From positions 195,820 through 259,819 of the forward strand of contig AP025047.1 in assembly GCA_036186865.1 (NCBI GenBank): a stretch of 64,000 nt of DNA. The letters run 5' to 3'. This document shows, one piece after another, positions 45,798 to 57,219 of the stretch (its first letter is position 1; each line of letters starts with the position of its first letter). The position numbers and the translations under genes are program-made. The DNA is from Eustoma russellianum. Lineage: Eukaryota > Streptophyta > Magnoliopsida > Gentianales > Gentianaceae. The notes beneath the pieces were generated by a model. That model was given only the letters and a program-made list of their open reading frames with translations. It ran no database searches and was not told the DNA's origin.

Positions 45798-46429
45798 TTA
45801 AGATATATTGTACCATACATGATATTCCCATCCAATTCCATCCTTGTGTGGTGCTAAAGCCTAAACACTGCAATAAGGCAATGAAATCAATAAGGAACCA
45901 CGGAAAAACATAATACTCCGTCAAAAATGGGTAAAGAATCATGCACTCGGTTTTGACCAAAGATTTCTTGGTGTAAGCTGCTAGACGGTTTTGTCAATTG
46001 AATCTAGAGTGCTCTTTAAACTGTTTTAACAAAACCTTTTTTTTTGTAAGTATTTTTGAACAAAATCATTCAAACTGTATGCAGAATTATTCAAGTTTCT
46101 AGTATATTTGTGCATTTGTTTATTATGAAAACTAGTACTAGTATTTTTGTCTTTCCCTCGTATATTTGTATACGTATTATGCGTACAGGTATGTGAATGT
46201 ATATTTGGAGGAGAGATGGTACGGAAACTTGGCCTACAACACATGCAATAATAGTGAAAGGTTAGAAATTTAAATCATCCATATAAAAAACTTGAAAGTG
46301 AAACCTTCGAGCGAGCTTGAGTGCACCTTTTTGCACCCAAAATGACATCTGGCTAAGAAAACAAAGGAGGTTGAGATGCAACTTTTTACACCCAAAATGA
46401 AAGCTAGCTAAGAAAACAAACACGGGGCA

Positions 46430-47390
46430 AAGTCTAGTCGTTCTATTACAATGAATCTGCCTTTCATCGCAATCCCACTACGGTACTAACGACGAAACAA
46501 AGTACACACACCGGGCCATCTGGTAGAAAGCGGCAAACAGAAACTGGTATTACTGGCCAACTACTAATGCGGCAAAGCTTCGACTCTCCTCTAACGTTTC
46601 CAGAAGGCGAGAACACCGTCTTTCTATACATAACACGCTCAGCTTTCTTACTATATCTATCCCTACATGTTAGCGTAAATGAAAACTCAGATTTTGTACA
46701 TCTGTACAGTGCAGTGTTAGTATGTACAGTGTGTGCATTCGTGTGAAAAGAAACATAACAATAATGCAAACCGAGGCGAGTTCAGGACTCTGTCCTTGAG
46801 ACGAATTGCTTCGGTATATTGTACCAAAACCGGATGTAGCAAACGTCTCCCAGGATACAACGGATATCAGTTCAAACGAGCGGCACAGCAATGTAAGAAC
46901 TCTACGAACCTGTCAAGTGTTCGGACTTCTCGTAATGAACGTATACACTGTAGCAATGTAGCAATCAGATGTATGCAAGAATGCAACAGCAGGCAGTGTA
47001 TGCAGAATGCAACAGAAGAAACGCAGAGGAAATTCGTATGCAGCAGGAGAATGGAAGAAAAATTTTTTCTAGTACCCTCAGAAGCAGAGCACTGCCTCCA
47101 TTTATAGAGGAAAATCTTGGAGGTTACGGCAATCCACGACCGCACCGATCGACCAGTAACCCCCACGATCACCACGCAACCCACGACCTCCTCCGATTGG
47201 CCAGTAACCCGCGACTGTTAGGATCACCACGCAACCCACGACTGTTAGGATTAAATCATAACCGTAGGATCATGTAAATTATTTTCTAGAAAAATTTAAA
47301 AGGAAATTTGACCAGATAAGAACCGAGCCACAAGCCCGAGCCGAGCCGGCTGGACAGGCGGCGGCGCGGGGGCGTGTGGCAGCCATCTGC
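46430..47390 (-). mobile_element. probable solo LTR of a retrotransposon
   Basis: On the minus strand a repeat-rich U3-like zone (47255-47140, with repeats of GTCGTGGGTTGCGTGGTGATC-type units, here shortened) leads to CTATAAATGGAGG near 47107, a TATA-type promoter. A long non-coding leader-like region follows. A GC-rich block (47325-47400) lies at the upstream edge. No primer-binding site or coding part is next to it, hence solo LTR. Its exact ends are not defined and the open frames inside are not genes. Confidence 0.45.
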
Positions 47391-48013
47391 GTCTTCCCTC
47401 CGGTCAAAAATTCTCTTGCCTTTAGGGCACATCTAAAGTGCCTCTTCTAACACTATATTTGGTATCATTTTTTCTTCAATTGGCCAATGTGGTATATTTG
47501 CAAAAAGGTAATGTGTCTTCTTCTCATGAATGCACATCACTAATTTTCCAATTTGCAACCAATTTTTACTCCTACTTTGATCATTAATTTCTCATTCACT
47601 CAGTATCGAAATTGAGTGATTCAAAAGTCTAAAATCATCTACTCATTACGTAAATAATTTAAGACTAGTTAGTTTCTATTTTTGATTAACAGACACTAAT
47701 CATAATTAAGTTCAAAGTATGTTGCTCATCAATTTTCGACAAACTCATTTCCAAAATTTCTTCCAACAATCCCGACACCTAGGTGCTTACTCATATGCAA
47801 ACTTACTTTTATCATTTGGTATATACTTATCTTCGTTCTAATTTAATCTCCGTAAAACAAAACGAATGTCTCAAAATTCTTCCCAAATCCGTGGTAGAAG
47901 AAAGAGATTTCTCGAACTTGGAGCTGGATTAAGGAATTCTGTGAACTACTTATGAATATTGGAGCATTACCTGTAAACGGTAATGTAAAGCGAATTTGAG
48001 TGATTTTGCTCGC

Positions 48014-48249
48014 GGTAATTTGATCAACATTTTCAACTTTTCTCACCCCTTTTCATTTTGTAGGAGAATTCTATAAGAAATTTAATGTTTTTATTGAAAG
48101 GGACAAGAAAGAAAGAGCAAATCTGAGATGGTCTTCTCACTGTCATTTGATCAAAGTTTTCAACTTTTGTCATCCCTTTTCATTGTATAGGGGAATTCTC
48201 TAAGAAATTTGATATCTTTCTTGAAAGGCACAAGAAAGAAAGAGGCAAA
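48014..48249. repeat. tandem duplication, period about 127 bp, at the 5' edge of the P4-ATPase relic
   Basis: The pattern TTTGATCAA..TTTTCAAC, CCCTTTTCATT, GGRGAATTCTMTAAGAAATTT and GACAAGAAAGAAAGAG recurs at 48014-48121 and 48141-48249. Each unit has a CATTKTRTAG acceptor-like end, so the copied segment looks like an intron end plus 5' leader. Confidence 0.8.
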
Positions 48250-48250
48250 T

Positions 48251-48442
48251 ATGGCCGGTGGAGAAAAAGGAACAGGATACATTCCAGTAAGCTGTACAGT
48301 TTTTCTTGTTTTCCTCCTCCTCCTTCTAAAACAGAGCATAGTCAGATTGAGCAGAGAGGGTTCCCCAAGGTGGTTTATTGTAATGATAAGAGACCTAATT
48401 TGCACCATCAACTCAATATGAATATTACGATAAACTTATCGA
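48251..48442 (+). pseudogene. P4-type phospholipid ATPase (ALA) N-terminal fragment, frameshifted
   Basis: After ATGGCCGGTGG the frame must shift by one base. It then reads RKRNRIHSSKLYSFSCF, then KTEHSQIEQRGFPKVVYCN, matching the conserved start of plant aminophospholipid flippases (basic leader, then YSF.C, H..I...GF..VVYCN). The match fades after about residue 60 and no transmembrane or catalytic part follows, so only the first exon's start survives. A duplicated 5' leader precedes it. Confidence 0.72.
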
Positions 48443-48542
48443 ACGTAAAGATTAAACTCGAATGAGACAACTCGTCGTTTTGTAATGAACCAAATATTCG
48501 TTTGTGTTAGTGAGACATAGGCCTAAAACCGCAAAAGACATC

Positions 48543-51200
48543 CATTGTAAACCGAGGAGCCAAGCGACTCGAAATCCATGCTTCTCTATATTAAAAATAG
48601 ATCATTCTGTGTAAATATACCACTCTGATGTTGGTACGATGTTGCGTGAGACTTGAGTAATAATTGAAAGAAAGAAACATCCTTGACGGTCGCCTGGACT
48701 TTGGGCATCTTATATTTCCACAAAGTTTTATTCCCTTTGCTCCCTTGACTTCAACTTGTGAATTCAGGACAATGAACTTCAGGCTCCAAAAGGACATGCT
48801 CAAAATTTTACATCCTGCTTTCTTAATTTCCTATTTTTGGCCAACCCACTTAAGATTAATAATAATTGACATAGCATACATATCTATACGCGATAACTTT
48901 TTGAAATTCTAAGACGCAGCAAACTTAACCCAAGCACTGTGATATCAAGACGGATATTTGATGTTAACTTAGAGAAATAGAAGACAAAAAGAAAATACAA
49001 CAAGAAAAAAGGAAAAAGAATATTTTTGTGTATTTTCGTCACTTTCACACAATCCTTTTACTATCCAAATGTACATACATACACATGCACGTACATACAT
49101 AGAAACACTATATGCATACTATACATAAATATATGTGTTGTGTTTATGTGTATGTACGTACGTAATATAGGTTAACGGTGGTTTCTTCCTATTATAATGT
49201 TGTTGTAAATTAAGGCGGCTCTCTTCCTACTCAATGGCCTGCATTCTGTGCTGTGCCTGTGAGACTTGCAATATGAAATGTACTCTAAGTAGAATTGATA
49301 GGAATCAGGATACGGAATTTATTGTTTTTATCCTATTTGACCGTCAAAACATGATAGGAATCAGGATATAGAATTTATTGTATTTTTCTTATTTGACTGT
49401 CAAACATGGAAAGAGCTATCATACAAATAAAACGAATTGATCATAAAATAATAACTTTTACTTTTGTGTTCAAATATAAGTTTATTCTACATTTTTACCA
49501 TAGTATTATTTACGCTATATTGAAAAGTCAAAAAATATAATTTTTTCAGAACAAATGGAACACATACTTAAGTTGTGGTAGCCTTATTACAAGAAAATAC
49601 GAAGAGGCAAAGAAAAATAAATTAACCAATGATCAAAATATTTGTCTACTAGCGGTCCTAGCGGACGAAAGTTTATATGTTTGAATGTTAAGACCAAGTG
49701 TTCCGTTTTCAGCTTCCATCAGGTGCATATTCTTTATATTTTGTGGTTTATGTTTATGTTTTCAGATTTGGATCAGATATGGACTCGGTTGGGCCAGAAG
49801 TCAGAAATTAATAGATTCAATTGAAGTCGAACTAGTTTAATAAATATATACACACATATTTATACATATATATGCTTTTATATATACGATGTATATATGT
49901 ACGTCTATATATTTATATGTATATGCATATGTTTATTTATATGTATTCATGTATGGAGACACATGTACTATATATGTATATTTTAGTTGTGCACAGTTAA
50001 TAAATTGTATTTATGAAACATTTTAATATTGGATATTTATTTATAATCAAAAGGCTTATAACTATTTTGTTTATGTAAAGACTAATATATTTTCTTGACA
50101 ACATGCAAGAATACAAATTAATGAAGTAAAATTAAACAACTCGCCGACACGTTATTTAAGAAAACTACCATTTTAATTTTCTATTCATTAAGATACTTGG
50201 ATCATTAACTTTGAAAATATTTATGGATTGGCGCTTTCAATGCTCATAATTTACTATATATAGTTGTTTTTGCTTTCCTTACAATGTCCAAGGGTTTCAC
50301 TGAAAGAGTTAATGCGTTAGAAGACTGCAGGGCAAGGCATCGAATGCAATGTAATTATCACCCGCTTTTGAAACATTGACTAATCTCTGAGACCAAATAA
50401 TTGACTTTCTTATAGTTTTTAAACAGTTATAAGAAATATGGAAAAACCTATTTTCTTTCAGAGTCAATTTGATAGAACCGGCCAGTCCGGTTGAATAAAA
50501 TTCTTGATTCATCTCCGGTTCAACCCGAGGGTTGCTTAGTCTGACCGGGCGTTTCACATCCGGTTTCCAATATATTTCGAACTGGCTGCTTTGTCGAGTC
50601 ACGGTCTCCTGGTCAGACCGGCCGACCCGGTCCAAGTTTGGAAACACGTTTATATACAAACAATAAAGATACTGTTAGTCAATAAGCAATAATACAAAAG
50701 AGTTAGATGAAAAAGAGAGAGAACTGGCCAAACAATTCAATACGCCAATGAGGCTAAAAGAAGACCGTTTCTTGACATCTTCGACGAACTTATTTAATTA
50801 GATACATATTGAAGGAGTACAAATTAAGTTTCGGGTCATCTCTTTGCAACATTATGGTGGCTAAAGGATCATGTTTAATCAAATAATAACATGGAACACT
50901 GTTATATGTTTGTTCAGATGGCTATGTAAAACATGTTTGATCAAGTTATAAGGTATGCAGATCTCAAACAAAAATATATCATGTGTTTACGAGAATTTTA
51001 CAATGTTTTACAAGTTGAAATGTTAAACCATGTCACATTGTATGATAAACATAATATACTTTCATATTAGGAACAGATAGACCTTATCATATTCTTTACA
51101 ATATCGTCTATTTCATTGAAATTAATTATGTTACATACATTAATATGATAAAATTTTAATAAACATGTTATAATCTAATTAAAAAAAATTAGATATAGGA
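48543..51200. other. AT-rich spacer with TATATG simple repeats
   Basis: TATATG-rich tracts occur near 49070-49165 and 49845-49975. A tract at 50460-50640 is rich in CCGG/GACCGG and partly self-complementary, probably dispersed repeat DNA. No gene recognised. Confidence 0.45.
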
Positions 51201-51209
51201 TAAAACAAT

Positions 51210-51400
51210 ATGAGGGCGGGTCTTGTATCAACTGGTAAGGCTGCAGCTTTGTGATCTTGAGGTCGCGAGTTTGAGCAGTAGAAATAGCCTCTTGCACAAA
51301 GTGTAAGGTGCGTACTTCAGATCACGAAGCGATTCGGTCCCTCTCCAGACTCTGCGCAAATGCAAAAACCTAGTGCACTAGGAATGCCCTAGATATAAGA
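51210..51400 (+). mobile_element. tRNA-derived SINE
   Basis: Starts GGGCGGGTCTTGTATC. A box-like TATCAACTGGTAAGG and B box-like GGTCGCGAGTTTGAGC are spaced as in a tRNA promoter. The body continues with GTAAGGTGCGTACTTCAG and CTCTCCAGACTCTGCGC. Ends and target duplication are not resolved. Confidence 0.6.
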
Positions 51401-51439
51401 TAAAAGAATCTGACGGAACATCTTTCCTCACAAAAATTT

Positions 51440-52590
51440 CCTAACGTTCGCCCTTGTGTAAACGCGTGGGGATCATAGTCTTAGGAGCGCTTCAAGATAC
51501 TCTTCGTGCGACCTGGTGGCTCAATGTACCTACCTTTCAATACGTCACCAAACATGCAGTTGATGCGGTACGTGATCAGCTAGACAGCATGGCAGAGAGT
51601 GATTTTATATGGATGCCCTACACCGGCGACATCATTATGGTCATGCCGAGTATTTGTTGAGAGAGATTGAAGTCGTGGCGTGCTCGTGTGCCGCTCATAT
51701 TATGGGAGATAGTTGAGCTACATTTACCTGACAGGATAATAAGTTAGCTTCTTTTGGCACAGGGAGTGCCTGCTTTCATTGATACAAGTATCGCGCTGCA
51801 TCAGCATAAGAGACGAATTACAGTGTTGATTATGTGGCTTAAATCCAACAATATGTAGGTCACTGGGCTAGATGCTACACTAGTCTAGTGTAAGTGGAGC
51901 ACTTCAAAGACCACATGAGGCATGACTCACCATACATGTTGTGGTAATGTGATCAGTTGCTAATGTTGAATTTTGCAGATAGGGGCACCCAACGCGTGTG
52001 TTGCACCTAGTTCAAGTAGCATATTATGCCACAACTCTACGTATGGGTAATGATAATATTTTGTCTGAGGGTTTTGTAGAATTCGTAGACCGTCCACCGA
52101 CTAATGCATTGATGCAGCAAACCATAGACAGCTATTTGTCATACTATGAGCTCACCCATACTCAGCCCTTGGCACATACATATGTAGGGCCTTCAGGCTG
52201 TGATTGTTTCTGTACGCTAGCTGTATAGGGGAGACATGCGTTCGACGAAAAAGGTGCATCCGACTCTGATGAAAGGTTCGTAACATTATTGTCTGACTAC
52301 TTTCTCAAACACATGACGACTTACTATTGTTTGTCGAAAATGACAGGTTTTATTACGACTTAGATGGTCTTATAGATGTTGTCGGTGTAGGGTTTGCTCG
52401 CATTGATGATGCAAAGATGTACAGATCACTTGAGTAGATGGATACAACACCACCTTATCCTCAATATGACGAGATAGGGGTCATCTCATTATCATTCACA
52501 ATCAGTGTCCATGCTGACACCCTTCTACCAAGACCATTTAGACATGGAGGAGGCCTAGCCGTAGTAGACCGTGTGGTACGGGTGGACTTT
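51440..52590 (+). pseudogene. plant mobile domain (PMD/MAIN-like) gene remnant
   Basis: One frame reads RDQLDSMAESDFIWMPYTGD, a stop, then RERLKSWRARVPLILWEIVE, LHLPDRI, a second stop, and QGVPAFIDTSIALHQHKRR. This is the typical PMD series (F.W.PYT.D, WRA.VPLI...IVE.H.PDR) known from MAIN-like proteins, genes annotated as phosphatase 7 long form, and Mutator-type transposons. A further piece in another frame at 51998-52227 (VLHLVQVAYYATTLRMGN) belongs to the same relic. In-frame stops and frame changes show it is dead. Confidence 0.68.
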
Positions 52591-52599
52591 TTTCATATT

Positions 52600-54300
52600 C
52601 AATGTAATAATTTTTGTAATTTTTGTATACTAAACGTACATAATTGGCAACTATTTTTGGTTCATATTCATTGTAATAATTTTTATATTTTTGTATATAA
52701 TATGTATATGATTGGTGTTCATTAGTTGTTTCATATTTACACGTATTACACACGATATTTGTAATATGTTCCTCTTTGTTTGAATTTTGATAAAGTTGTC
52801 CTAAATTCAAGATGAGTTTCACAACAGCGTCCGAAAGTTAAACTTGCATCGTTTCATGAACAACATTGTAATACAAAAAAAACTAGATCTTATCGTCTTC
52901 TTTACTTTGTAAAAATTGTAAAATAAACTTTCATGTAATTTTTTATACATTATTAGCACGGGTAAGTAGAGCATGATTAATGGATTAAATAGAACTTGAA
53001 ACCATCTTTGGAAAACCGCCACATCTAATGTGCAATTCAGAATGATGTCTTAGACCACTTAATACACAATTCAGAATTACGTCTTAGATAATTAATTTTT
53101 TTATATGCATACCAGATCTGTAGTTTTTATTATTAAAAATATATTATTATTTAAAATTTGTCATATTTAGCCGGTGTCGCTTTCTAGGGTTGGGAGCTTA
53201 GACCATGCATCCTTTGCTTTTGACCGTTTAAGTTGTTGCCGAATCCTATGCTTCTTTTATTTTTGCTTTTTCTAATTGGTCGCCCGTCTCCAGTGGGCCA
53301 CACCCATCTCGGTTGTTCATGAATCATGATCCGCATATTCAATTATTTCGGTAGAAAATATTCACTTATCCACTTCACTTCATGCGTGTCACTCTAACGT
53401 CAAGTACTTTAGTTTAGGCAAATGAGCTGATTTCTTGATTATCAGACACTTCAAAATTATTCTTGAAATCGTACTTTATTGCCATGAAATTATACATTGA
53501 TGAATATGTAACTATCAAAATGTTTGACAACAACTCATTAACTATAATAAAATTTACCTAACGTTATCCCAAAGTTTAGGCATGACACTATCACTTCACG
53601 GCTAAGACTTTGTCAATGCAGTGGGACCAGAATCCAGTCAACCAGTTCTCTTGCGTTATTCTAACTCTGCATCTGGTGTCCCAAATTTCCGAATATTTGT
53701 AGACCCCACATTGTCCAAAAGTACCCGTGGAAAATATTCGATTCTATTTTGCTCTCAAATCCCATCAACTTTCTTCAAACCAAAAAAAAAAAAAGGAACA
53801 CCTTCTACTTTCTATCGTTTTTCACTCAGCTATACACTGTTACCCACTGCACCGAATCTTCTGGTCAAAGAAATTTTCTACCAGTTTTTATGTACATCCA
53901 TTTGATATAAAGTTCCATCTGTGTATCATGATATTTTGATTTTAATTTACTACAAAAATAATGAATCATATTAAACACATAGTTAACTACAGTCACAAAT
54001 CTTTTCCAGATAATTTACATATCTAGTCATTAAATTACAAAATAAATATATCTAAATAGAATAAGAAGAAAAATGTGACAGAAAGCACTTAAAAAGGAAG
54101 TTATTTTACATACTATTGAGTAAGTTAAGTTAATTGAGTACACATCAGCCATGAGGCCATGTTCTCTTTTTTTGTCATCTTACTAACAGAGAGTCCAAGA
54201 CAAAGACTGAGAAAGAAACAAAGAAAGGAAGTACTTGCTGTCGCCTTTTCTCTCCCTCCCTTCTCCCCTCTATCCACTGTTGCTGAAATTCCCATAAGGA
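52600..54300. other. intergenic; short internal duplication near 52590-52720
   Basis: TTCATATTCAWTGTAATAAT recurs about 69 bp apart. Otherwise AT-rich with no recognised gene. Confidence 0.45.
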
Positions 54301-54438
54301 ATGGAAGACAGATTCTTCAAGATCAGTGACGTGTTAACTTTGGGGAATTGTACCATCGACTCAAAGGCACGAACACGCGTGAAAAACATGATCAATTACT
54401 ACGGGGAATGTATAATCTACGCTCATGGAAGTAATTAA
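54301..54438 (+). CDS. possible 45-residue small protein, unrecognised
   Basis: ATG at 54301 opens a 45-codon frame (begins MEDRFFKISDVLTLGNC) ending in TAA. It follows a pyrimidine-rich stretch (54240-54280) that resembles a plant 5' leader. No family is recognised and no downstream exon was found, so it may be a chance frame or the start of a lost gene. Confidence 0.18.
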   Translation: MEDRFFKISDVLTLGNCTIDSKARTRVKNMINYYGECIIYAHGSN

Positions 54439-54439
54439 G

Positions 54440-57110
54440 CAATTCTATTTTGTCATAAAAAGAAATTTGTAATGGTTACCTTTTAAACAGTAGAATATAC
54501 ACAAGTTTTGTCCTATTATTGAAGTCTAATTATATCCATCTACTTATCGCTTGTATATGAAATTTCCCCATGGACTATTTAAATTTACGAATGCAACTCC
54601 TGCAAGATTTAACAACCTTAGATATCTCAGAATTTTGCATATTTGGAAGTATACATGCTGGAATATTTGGAGAAACATGTTTCTTTTGACTGTACGAGAA
54701 GAATGTTTGCGAATTCCACTAAACATGCCTTCGTTTCGCGTTATTTGTTCATTTTGTATGTTTTGTATGGTCAATGCATATTTAAGAGGTATGAGAGAGT
54801 GCCATGTGTTATGTTATGCTTGTGCATAACCACCATGTGGCGCCACGTGTTGAGTTGCATGGCCATGATACTAACATGTCAGAGGTCTGCTTGAGCTGCT
54901 TGTGGTGAGCTAACTAGAGAGACTTTGGGTACTGGGTCCATGGCCGCCCTGCTGGGCATGACTGAGGTGACAGTTGAGGCTAATGTGATGCCTGTGATCG
55001 AAGTGACCAACTTTTGATGGCTCTGAATGAGACTGACTGATGCTAACCTAAAATCCTAATTGACACTAAGGGGACATCATGCGTCCTTTAGACCACGTTG
55101 ACATGATTATATGTTTGGACCCGAATAGGTGACGTGAACCCTCTGCGACTTGTGACTCTCTAAGGGTTAGATGATGTTGACTGTAACAGACCGAATTTGT
55201 TAAATTTGTTGTTTTTGAAGTGATAGTTTTGTCCTCTATCACATACCAAATATGCAACTACTGTATTGCATCTACTGCTTTTTGATATTTGCCAAAGTAT
55301 GAAGATCAGTTACTTTCTTGACTATTATATTGTAGAATATAAGGATGAAATTAAAGGTGGAGGTAGTAGCTAGCCTGATACCTGCCGTGCATTTCTTGTC
55401 AGGTCTTAGCTCAATTGCTGGTTGGTATTTTCAGTTAAATAGAGAAATTTCACAGTTTATGCATCTTTATTGTACCAGAGTTACATTAGCACCCCTTTTA
55501 TCTTTTTCATTATATTCTTTATGGTTAGCACTTAGCAGATTCCTTAATGCAAATTTGATACACTTCTTTGCATTTTAGACAAACGATTTGGAAGTTTACA
55601 CTTAACTTTTTCGTCAGGAAAAGGTAAAGGAAAGGGCTTATAGCCAACATACGTTTAAAATGCTCTCGGACAAGTCTAACTAATTATTTTTCAACTAATA
55701 AAATATCTAGATATATATAGATTTTTTACAACGATGCATCACCAACTTTGTTGTCATATAGATCCTTATGTTCATATATCATCCAAGATTTTATACACGA
55801 TCCATTAGAAAAAACGTCGAGTAGCCTTTTAAAACATTTTTTCCCAATATCACCTAAAAATATAAATCAGTTAATATTTTCCCATACTTTTAATGTGCAT
55901 TCACGACATACATGCGTTTTGATTATCTTACTTAAATTTAGATATTTAAATCGCGTACAGTACATGTTGTAAATTAATGTTGTGCATATTTGTATTGGAG
56001 AGAGGGTACATGGTAGATAAAGGTCACGGGCACACATGCATACATAAGCAATATTACGATATACTTGGGGAAGACTTCGTGAATATGTTAGCTTGATTTC
56101 TCACCGTTAGCTTTTACCATTTGAGATGACGACAAGTTTTATAGTGGTCAATAAGTAACTACTAAGTATTTATATTTGGAATAAAGAGTAATTGACATGT
56201 GTTAACGATGAATGTACAAAACAAGAAATCCAACTCCTATGTTTTGTTTTAGTCGTTGAATAACTAGTATGACTTAGTTAATGAAAATCTTAAAATTTTC
56301 TTGTGGCCAAAACCCCATGTGCCCGGTGCCAACAAGATTGTCTCCAAGCCTAACCCGCCTTATGTTGTTACATACGCGTATGGTTTTCACACTTATACAT
56401 CCATTAAAGTCTCATGTTAGGCAATACTTTATTAACAAGCGTGCAACATTTAAAATAGATGACTAACTTAAGTATATTCACTTACTCATTAGTCGATAAG
56501 AAATACATTAATCTCCACTCTAATAACTAATCTCATATTTTAAGCATATTCACTTTTGATGACACGTCAATGCTTCATATTTATGTACAGTTTATCGGTT
56601 AATGAATGAATAAGAAAGACTAATCATCCAATTATAAGATATATACTAGTAAGAGATATTGTATGAGAATACGCGCGGTTGTACATAAATCAGACCGTTC
56701 ATCCATTATAAGAAAAAGAAATTATTATAACGGCTAATTAATGACTTCTTTCCTATCGTATACAGTTTGAGTCAAGTAGTTTAATTAATAAACCGTGACC
56801 AGTAGCATTTCCACATTTGCATCTACGACCATATCCAGAATGATTCCCGAATAAAGCGATGTGACCAAGGTTTTTCCATGGGCAACCTCAGAATGATACT
56901 CTTGAAAATATTCCTTTTCTCTCAGTGGAACCAAAACATAGGAACGAGATTAGGACGTGAGATTATACTAGGTTATCATTAGGAGTTCTGATGGTTCTTA
57001 GTGTCAGTTTAGCTTCAGTTCTGAAACATTGATCACCGTATTCCGAAAGGCCCCTGACACTCGTGGCCCATTTTCTAACAATCCCATGTAGAAGAATATA
57101 TTTCCGATCG
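54440..57110. other. intergenic, no gene recognised
   Basis: A GC-richer tract (54800-55190) stands out from AT-rich surroundings and may be old repeat DNA, but no domain or ends were identified. Confidence 0.45.
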
Positions 57111-57115
57111 ACTGA

Positions 57116-57123
57116 TATAAATA
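57116..57123 (+). promoter_or_regulatory. TATA box of the zinc-finger/exonuclease-like gene
   Basis: TATAAATA lies 97 bp before the start codon at 57220, giving an estimated leader near 65 bp. Confidence 0.6.
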
Positions 57124-57219
57124 CCTTGCCACCTCCTGCTTTCTATGCACATCAAAGCAATATATTTCGAGTGTGTAGGAAAAAAACATATATACATTTT
57201 TCTTGCAACAATCGTTATC

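Noticed and set aside
46733..47184. Overlapping frames of about 100-124 codons
   Set aside because: They overlap the promoter and leader part of a likely LTR, on both strands, with no protein-family signal.
50309..50659. 116-codon frame, minus strand
   Set aside because: Lies in GACCGG-rich, partly self-complementary repeat-like sequence; no domain recognised.
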